64,000 nucleotides of DNA from Capsicum annuum (taxonomy: Eukaryota > Streptophyta > Magnoliopsida > Solanales > Solanaceae). The notes beneath the pieces are model-generated. The model was not told where the DNA came from and searched no databases. It saw only the letters and a list, made by a program, of their open reading frames with translations. A program made the position numbers and the translations under genes. The first letter of the stretch is position 1, and the number at the start of each line of letters is the position of its first letter. The stretch spans positions 99,811,587 through 99,875,586 of the forward strand of contig NC_061120.1 of the NCBI RefSeq assembly GCF_002878395.1, written 5' to 3'. Positions 56,801 through 64,000 of the stretch are shown here, piece by piece.

Positions 56801-58932
56801 TGTCATAACCCAAACCATGCCTGGCCTTGATGGGTATCTTAAGTCCCATGTAGACCAAAGATTACCCCTTGCACCTAACCAGACCAACCACAACACACCC
56901 TAACGTCGGATAAATTTCAAACATATAACAAAACAATGTGCAACAAACATAAGGAGATTTAAATCAAGTCAGCCAACTAACCGAACGACACGGCCCTATA
57001 ACTACTATAGTCCAAATAAAGCCTTCTAAACAATGAACTAAAATTGAATATAAAAAAGTATCAGGACATACCCCCAATTATAGATAAAACAAATCCAAAT
57101 AGTCTAAGATATAGGAGAACTAAAAAAATGAAATATATTTAATGTCAACTCATAAGTTGATCCTAAATCCTAATCACTGAGCAGGAAAAGTAGAAGTATG
57201 GCTAATTTCTGCATCGCATGGGGATATAGTGTTTGAAGACAGTTAGTAGGGTGGATGCTAGCATGTAACTCAGGGATAAGAATAACATAATGACATGATC
57301 AATAGTTTAAAATAATTCAAAATCAATGCACATAATCAAATGTATACACATATAAATACTTCACATGCCTGGATAAGGAACAAGGCTTAACATACATTTT
57401 AAAACTTTATCTTGGATTGTGTAGATCAACCTTTATAACATATACCCAAGGGCTATATAGGCCCCAATTCTGACTCCCTGGTCGGGCCCCAGTGCGTGTA
57501 GCTGCATGAACCATAGAATAATCTCATATATATAGATATGGGGGACTCAAACCTCCCAACGTATAATAAGGTGACTTAAGCACCCGATCGTGTAATAGTT
57601 TATGAGGACTCGAACCTCCCCAATCACGAAATAATAAGAAATGGGACTCAAACCTCCTTGGTCACTTTAACCCTCTTTTCGACAAATGTTGTTTCTAGTA
57701 TCGGCCACTCAGACCTCCACTTTTATGACTCAGCTATACAACCCTTATTAGAGCCAATTAAAACAAGTATCACATATTCCCATTCATTGAACCATAGTCC
57801 ACATTAAGGCATAGATTGTTGGTATCATCATACAACTACATATATAAAGTAATAACAACATGACAAAATAATTTCCATTAACTTGGGTTAAAAAACTCCC
57901 TTTGTTCATTAAATTAGGTTATTGTGTTTCAAATACCTCTTTATATCATGCAATAGTCAAGACTAGTTTAATTTTAGAAATTCCCACATTTCTCATAATT
58001 AAAAACTAATTTCACATTATGGGGTTGGGGTTATAACTACTTTAAGAGCCACAAGTTTGGGAAAATCATAATTCTCTAGTTCATTCACCATACCCATGCA
58101 TCCAAAAGTTCAAAACCATAGTTAAATTATGAAAATTATATATAAACCATGAGAAACATTATTCAATTCATAAATATTCAAAACCCCCAACCTTTGTTTC
58201 AAAACCATCACAAACATCCCATGAACAATTCTTTAAAACATATGCTATTTATAAAATAACAATGAGGGAAGAGTAACATCCCTTAAACACCAAGAAATTT
58301 GGAGAGAAATTGACCTTTGAGCCCTTAGATAACCAACTTGATAAAATCGTAGCTTGACTTGCTTGAGGCAATTTAGAGAGCCTTTTGGAGTGTTTGAAAA
58401 GCTACTTAGATTATTTCTGAGTGCCTATGACACCCTAAAGGGGTCATATGACTTGGGTTTCAATTTGGGTAAAAAGGGAAATATCTAGAATGCCCTCAAC
58501 TTAAAAGCTGAATAAGTGTTGCCCTTGACTATGGGTCAACCCTTGGCTCATATCCACTCCTTAAAACTCATCACCATGAGTTGAGAACAAGGTAGTACTA
58601 CTAATTTACCCTATACTATTGACTTACGACTCATCCATAAGAATTATAAAGGGACCTATAACTCATAGGGTCCAGTCATAGTCAACATAGAACCAAAATT
58701 GGGACTTATACTGGACACACTATGATTACACCAAATGACTCATACATATCCTATGAATCTTAGCGATCCACTCATACTTAGAGTATAATCTAGCCATAAA
58801 CTTACTGGTTTGGTTACTACTCATCCAACGACTCGTCAGGACACCCTACGACTCATAGGGTCCAATCGTAACTCGGGTAGTGAGTACAATACCCCAGGAA
58901 GTTTCCATGGACCCAAAACCTGGGACATTACA
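56801..58932 (-). repeat. Gypsy LTR (element 5' LTR)
   Basis: Sister of 49452-51705. Many differences are C/T or G/A (for example ACTCGTAG against ACTCATAG). Confidence 0.93.
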
Positions 58933-59040
58933 GTAACTAATGATAATTGAAAAACTAATTCTAATATCCCATATTTGTATTGCTTTAGTGAATGTGTCAT
59001 ATATATTTTTTTCCAATGTACTTTTAAAGACTTAAGAGTA

Positions 59041-61643
59041 TGTGATGCCCTATGTTTTTAGGCTCTAGACCCCTCAAAATATATGCCACTAAGTTAGCTT
59101 TCTAATGCCTTAAGTCTCACCTTAATCCGATATTATGGCAAAAAATTATGCAATTTTTCCTCAGGCATTAGTCAACTGCCAGTGGCTACGACTCACGTGA
59201 TGACCTGTAACCTAATGTTATGAGTTATTACGAGTAGTAGTATTCACAGTTTAAAGGACATTTATCTTTAGCCTAGTGGCAACAACTTTACCTCATGGCT
59301 CATAATTTGTAGCTACGAATTATTAAGAGGGACTCATAGTTACCACCGTGTTCAACAAAGAATCCATTTTAGTGGTTATGAGTCCAAAAACTAACTCATA
59401 GTTAGACATTATGAGTCGTTGTGTAGATTTATGACCTGACTTATAAAAGATCCAAAAGCTAAACCTCAGACTACGACTCCATCTAATGACTCATAGTCAG
59501 TCGTAAGGAGTCGTTAGGAGAAAGTTGTAGCCACAATAAATAATACCCAAGATCTCAGGACCTCAAGATACGACTCAAAAATCGTGATGAGTCATAGGGT
59601 GAATCGTAATGATTGGAATCAGAATTCCTGCATATTTTAAAAGGGTTTTTTTTGGGTAAATTCCCATCCTTATAGCCTCTACACCCACATCGTTTAAGCT
59701 CACCAAAGGGTGATATAAAAGGCCAAAATTCCCTAAATCCATAATTCAACCATATTTCCACTTTGAGAAAACAAAATGGGCAATTTTCTCTTCTGTTAAA
59801 AGGCAACTAGGCTTCTTCAAGCTCAAGTTCAATTCCATGAAATTCCCCAAGGATTTTGCCATAAGGTATGTGGGATATTCATCATTGGGCCCCTTTCACC
59901 CATTGAGTCCTAAGAAATTCCCAAAATTTACAAATACAAACCCCTTTTCCCCTTTTATAGAGTTTCAAGTTAAATATGAATTTTATCATCTCTTTCTCTT
60001 AGTTGTTTGGATTATGTACCATTAAAATACGTTCCTTCATGAGAATTATGTTTCCATACGTTTGATAGTCTTTATTGTCTATATCAAAATTAGTTATTGA
60101 CATGTTGAGTATATGATTTTTCGTACTATAGTCAATTTTACTACTTTCATGATCAATTGCATTAGTCTATACTGGTGGGTTATGAACACTCGATACCAAG
60201 GTTTTAAACATGTATCAATTTACAAGTTCATGATTCTTTTAGTTTATGTATACAGTATTAATTTCAAATCACTGTGACTTGAGCTTATCTGTTATTAGTT
60301 TATGTTTTAGCTATACTTCAGAGTCTTTCAGTTGGGAGTAACACTTAGCATCGAGCAAATGCAGGGATGACCGCTCCCCCGTCAGTTAGGCATGAGTTGT
60401 TAATAGCAGTCCCTAAGTTCCAGAACTACGTTACTAGTGTAGGTTATTAGGGGTCACCCATCAATTTAGGCTTGACACCCCAGTCCTTCAGTACATTAGA
60501 TTAGTGGATCCACGTCATCCAATGTTGGTACCCTTGGCAAGGTATCGACACCATTCCAACTAGGGTTATATGTTGGATCTCAATTAGCTCAGATTGAGGT
60601 ATGTCGATTGTAGTTATCTCCCACAGTCCTCAGTTCAGTTATCCAGACTATGTTTAGTTCAGGTTTGCATGAACAAGTGTTCAGTACCTCAGTCATCCAG
60701 TTATTCAGATTATTTTAGTACATATTTATACTTGGTCTAGCATTCGATTTTCATGTTCATGCATTTATGATCGGTATATTTATATATTTAGATACTCACT
60801 TTATGTTTATCTTGTGCTTCAGTTCAAATATACATGACTTTGTATTTAGTTATTTAGTTTTATACATTACATGTTTATGCTTGGTCATTGAATTAGTTCA
60901 CATCCCAAAATTTCAGATCCAGTATTCATACATGACCCTCAATAGAGTTTTACGGTATATTCAATTTCAACTTGAGACTACATAAAGTATTTTTGTATCT
61001 ACTACTTCCCAGTTACGGAGATGTTTTTGTTTATGATTTAGAAATTTCTCCATGCCTTATAATTTTATGTAAAAACATGTTCTAAATGTATATTTCAACA
61101 AATAGCTTATGTCTTCAGTCTTAAAGCATATTTTAAGTATTTTCATGACTAGTGCATATCTCACATACTAGGACATTTAAAGTACTGACCACATAAATGT
61201 TTATGTGACTACATTATTTCATTATGTAGGTATCAGATATAGCCCACACATTAGGGTCAGACAGTTCGTAGCTTCCGGCCAGCACGTGTGAGTTCTCTTA
61301 TTTCGAGGGCTCAAGTCAGTTGTAGTTCTCTTATTGTATTTTCTTATTTGTATGTATTAATTTGGGAGAGTTAGGGTTATGTACTGACTACCTTTGGTCA
61401 GTATAGTAAAGACTTCATAGATAGTCAGTTAAAGCTATTGTATGTAGTTTTAGTTCTTCATTCTTTCAGATTTCAGTGTTGTAAACTTTGAACAATAATG
61501 TTTTGAATTATATTATGCCATGATTATGCTCTCGCTCAGCAAATTTAGCTTATATATATATTTTAAATCAGTTGCTCAAGCATCATACCAGTATATGGGT
61601 TAGCGTACCGTGTTACAACTAGGGGTAGTCTCGGATTGTGACA
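59041..61643 (+). mobile_element. Solo LTR of a gypsy-type element
   Basis: 2603 bp starting TGTGATGCCCTATGTTTTTA and ending GGATTGTGACA, flanked by the perfect 5-bp duplication GAGTA (59036-59040 and 61644-61648). No PBS, PPT or internal region follows. The 59160-59600 part has the same ACGACTC/GAGTCGT-rich character as the neighbouring gypsy LTRs, so it is a related but distinct family in the opposite orientation. Open frames inside have no domain. Solo LTRs arise by recombination between the two LTRs of one element. Confidence 0.88.
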
Positions 61644-61648
61644 GAGTA

Positions 61649-62515
61649 TTTATTAAGATTGAATTGTTATGTGACATAATAAATGTATACCAAATTATTA
61701 TGGATTGTTGACAAATCAATGTGAACAAAAAACATGATACCTTACAATATGTTGTCTTTCCCAAGGAATCCCATCAAAATACCTTTTTCTAATGTTGATT
61801 TTATTGTCTTCGTATTAAAAATTTAATCAAGTTTATAGAAGATGCACATACAGAATATTAGGAAGAAGATTGTGTTTTGATAAGAAATTTTTGTGAACAG
61901 AGTTCCAAGAATTCAATGGAACAATATCCAGAGAAAATAGTAATTAAAAATAAGGATTGAAGCTGAAAAATGAAACTCATCAGGAAATTTTAGTAGCTTA
62001 ATTGGTTGACTATATGAACTTTTAACTTATTGATGAGTGTTCCCTATTTCCCCTTCTCCTACCCTGATTTTTTCTTGAAAACACAAAAGAGAAGAAAATG
62101 AAACTCATCATCTTCGGATGATACAGAATTGTTGCAAAAAAAGATGGATGAAGAAGGTGTATTAAACAAGCGTTTGTAGGTTTTCACCTGCTAAATTATC
62201 CAATTAAGACATCACAACTTATAACTTGAGTAGATTTATTTAATAACAAAAACAAATAGAAAATAGGTCTTGATTAAAAGTCAATATTTTCTCTATAAGA
62301 ATAAACAACTCTTCCCCAACTTTATATAGGTGAGCAGTGACAGAAACTTAATTTTCAAGACTTACTATTTATCATTTTTATTTTTAAATTTAACTACTAC
62401 TGATATTAGCAGTTTTACAATAACTTGCTTACCAACTTTACACTTCAACAGAACAAATAAAAAAGAAAAACTCTTCATTTTTTTGTTTTTGTTGAACTGC
62501 TAATTCTTTGAAACA
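61649..62515. other. Intergenic, no gene seen
   Basis: AT-rich; no coding signal. Confidence 0.4.
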
Positions 62516-62826
62516 CCCCAGATTTAAGTCCTTGAAAATTTTGTGAGCTTTGAGCTCACTGCGCTGGTTACGATCGAACCCTATGAGTCATAGGATGTCC
62601 TGATGAGTCATTGGGACAACTTGTAACCAAAACAGTAAGTTTGTAACTTGATTCTACTTTGAGTACGAGCGACTCACTAAGAGCCATAAGGATATGTTAC
62701 AAGTCATTAGGTGTAATCATAGGGTGTCCACCTTAAGTCCTAATTTGGGTGCTGTGTTGACTACGACTGGACACTACGAGTCGCTGGGTCCTATTACGAT
62801 TCATGTGGTTGATTCATAAGGTCCAT
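62516..62826 (+). repeat. Gypsy LTR fragment
   Basis: ACACCCCAGATTTAAG, CCCTATGAGTCATAGGATGT, ACTACGACTGGACACTACGA and GGGTCCTATTACGATTCAT match the inverse complement of 51400-51705. It is the first roughly 310 bp of a gypsy LTR in plus orientation, broken at the start of the next element. Confidence 0.8.
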
Positions 62827-64000
62827 TGACACCCAATTTTGGCTCGCCTTTTTTTCGTTAATTATTTTTTCGGTGCTTCTTGCCCTAAATAATTTTTTTA
62901 AAATAAAATAAGAAATAAAACTCATGCTTTTATTCCTCTTTCTACAAATTTTGGAAAGAGTAAAAGAAAAGAGAAGAGTTTATTTTTTTATCATATTATA
63001 AAAATATTTAAATATTTTAACATCAAAATCACAAAAAATACCTTTTGATAATTGCATTCACATTCTTTCTAATTTTTTTTGGCGATATTGTGACCATATA
63101 TATGTATATTTTTGTTATATAAAATAAATATTTTATATCTTATTATATTCTTGTTTTTCACATATATTTTATATTCTTATTTTTTATAAACACACATATA
63201 TATGTATATTTTGTTGATATTAAATCGCAAAAATATTTAATTGGACGCTTATGCAGATTACGTCTGTAATTTATATATGTTAAATTAAAAATAATTTTAG
63301 GATAGCAGGGTGCGTCGATAATATTAATTTCAATAGAAAAAGAGTGTCTGGCCAACAATAATCTAATTTTAATTTTAATTTTTATCCAAATCCCAACTCT
63401 TATCATAAATTTTCAGCTAAGAGGTCCAAAATCTAGTCTAACCAACACAAATTAATTTGATCGTTAATTACTTCCTAATTTGAGGATCCCAAAATTTTCA
63501 ATTATTTCTACATATATAATTTATTTCATTTATTTATTATTTATTTATTTTTTTCTTTTCTTCTATACCTAAATTAAATCTAATCCGTCCGATCTAAAGA
63601 CCAGACGGATAAAAATAGTCTTTTAAATCAACTTTTCATATATTTATTTTCATAATATATATGTATATTCTTTTTATTATTTTTCTTTTAAATAAGATTA
63701 GCCATCCTAACCTACTAAATCTATTATATCTATTAAATCCGCGCACCCCCCTATAAATGGTATCAGAGCACAGCAAATTAAAAAGTACGGAAGAGATATA
63801 TATGTTAGAGTTAGAGTTTAGAGTTAAAATATACATGTTAGAATTAAAATTAGATTTAGAGTTAAAAACTAGCCTACTTAATTACATTAATATCTAGTAT
63901 TGAATCAAAATTAATAACACATTTAAAATCTAGAAGAATGAAACATATACCACCTAATTATGATAAAATTAGATTTAGGTATCCACCGAGATATTATAAA
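62827..64000 (+). mobile_element. Probable LTR and internal start of another reverse-transcribing element (cut by window end)
   Basis: Gypsy-LTR homology stops exactly where TGACACCCAATTTTGGC begins at 62827. At 63758 TGGTATCAGAGCAC is a perfect tRNA-iMet PBS core, so the sequence between is probably an LTR of about 0.9 kb in plus orientation. Its exact 3' end is unclear: the last CA before the PBS is 13 bp upstream. A possible frame starts at 63938 and is open to the window edge. A LINE is excluded by the PBS; an endogenous pararetrovirus also uses this primer and is a minor alternative. Confidence 0.6.
63584..63612 (+). repeat. Small inverted repeat in the putative LTR
   Basis: ATCCGTC and GACGGAT pair perfectly (7 bp) around a 14-nt loop, in the last quarter of the putative LTR. 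The role is unknown. Confidence 0.7.

Larger units (their letters stand above)
49452..58932 (-). mobile_element. Ty3/gypsy chromovirus LTR retrotransposon (Tekay/Del-like)
   Basis: A 9481-bp element on the minus strand. LTRs at 49452-51705 (2254 bp) and 56801-58932 (2132 bp) read TGTAA...GACA. The PPT (minus AAGAGGGG) lies at 51706-51716 and the iMet PBS (minus TGGTATCAGAGCC) at 56784-56796. Coding remnants run gag, zinc knuckle, protease, RT, RNase H, integrase, chromodomain-like end, the gypsy order. Flanking 5-mers GCAAT and GTAAC differ by two C/T transitions, compatible with a decayed duplication. Many frameshifts and stops make it nonautonomous now. The Tekay/Del assignment rests on the chromodomain-like end and is inferred. 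Confidence 0.93.

Noticed and set aside
63758..63772. tRNA-Met gene
   Set aside because: Only the PBS-length complement of the tRNA 3' end is present here and at 5583, 24746 and 56784; no cloverleaf surrounds it.
62827..64000. Endogenous plant pararetrovirus
   Set aside because: The iMet primer site alone is shared with LTR retrotransposons, and no diagnostic coding region is visible before the window ends.

Overview
The window reads as plant nuclear heterochromatin, most likely from a nightshade (Solanaceae). The strongest clue is a recurring retroelement tail (a CAA/TTG run followed by a 'CCCACAAAGTGGGGTCTGGGG'-type core) that is typical of RTE LINEs and TS-type SINEs of that family. Other clues are AT-rich DNA, plant-type Ty1/copia, Ty3/gypsy chromovirus, L1, RTE, hAT, Helitron and MITE sequences, and tRNA-iMet primer sites (TGGTATCAGAGC type). 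I found no complete, intact protein-coding gene. Nearly all open reading frames are broken transposon pieces or shadows. All family calls come from reading motifs by eye; no search was run.

Layout. 1-783: intergenic. 784-5740: Ty1/copia element 1 (minus strand), carrying a Stowaway MITE in one LTR and an 802-bp hAT-like TIR element inside. 5741-8610: intergenic with MITEs and an RTE tail. 8618-9560: L1 LINE 3' remnant (minus), then a second copy of the hAT-like TIR element (9570-10502) inserted in a SINE-like sequence. 10600-13060: AT-rich DNA with Helitron-like ends and an RTE tail. 13215-14275: broken MAPKKK-like kinase copy (minus). 14694-27703: a near full-length L1 LINE (plus, about 5.8 kb net) split by a 5'-truncated RTE LINE (15242-18079, minus) and by Ty1/copia element 2 (20573-24921, minus); all three have target-site duplications. 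28015-28420: a second broken kinase copy (plus), head-to-head with the first. 28793-32986: degenerate Ac-like hAT transposon with an RTE tail inserted in its transposase. 33631-35402: the last two exons of a VAP27-like membrane protein gene, with a SINE in the intron. 35900-42000: unassigned region with exon-like pieces and a hairpin-forming tandem repeat. 42669-46530: DUF1985-like, zinc-knuckle, Helitron helicase and RPA-like remnants. 48365-48865: another tandem repeat. 49452-58932: a 9.5-kb Ty3/gypsy chromovirus (minus) with LTRs over 2 kb. 59041-61643: a solo LTR with perfect target duplication. 62516-62826: a gypsy LTR fragment, followed by a probable LTR and primer binding site of another reverse-transcribing element that runs off the window.

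Relationships. The nesting gives a relative history: a divergent kinase pair came first, then an RTE tail, then the L1 LINE landed between the two kinase copies, then RTE and copia insertions landed in the L1. The only fragment that may belong to a conventional cellular gene is the VAP27-like 3' end; its upstream exons were not recognised here. The least explained part is 36-42 kb, where a roughly 109-bp unit with an 11-bp perfect inverted repeat recurs in three places beside exon-like segments.
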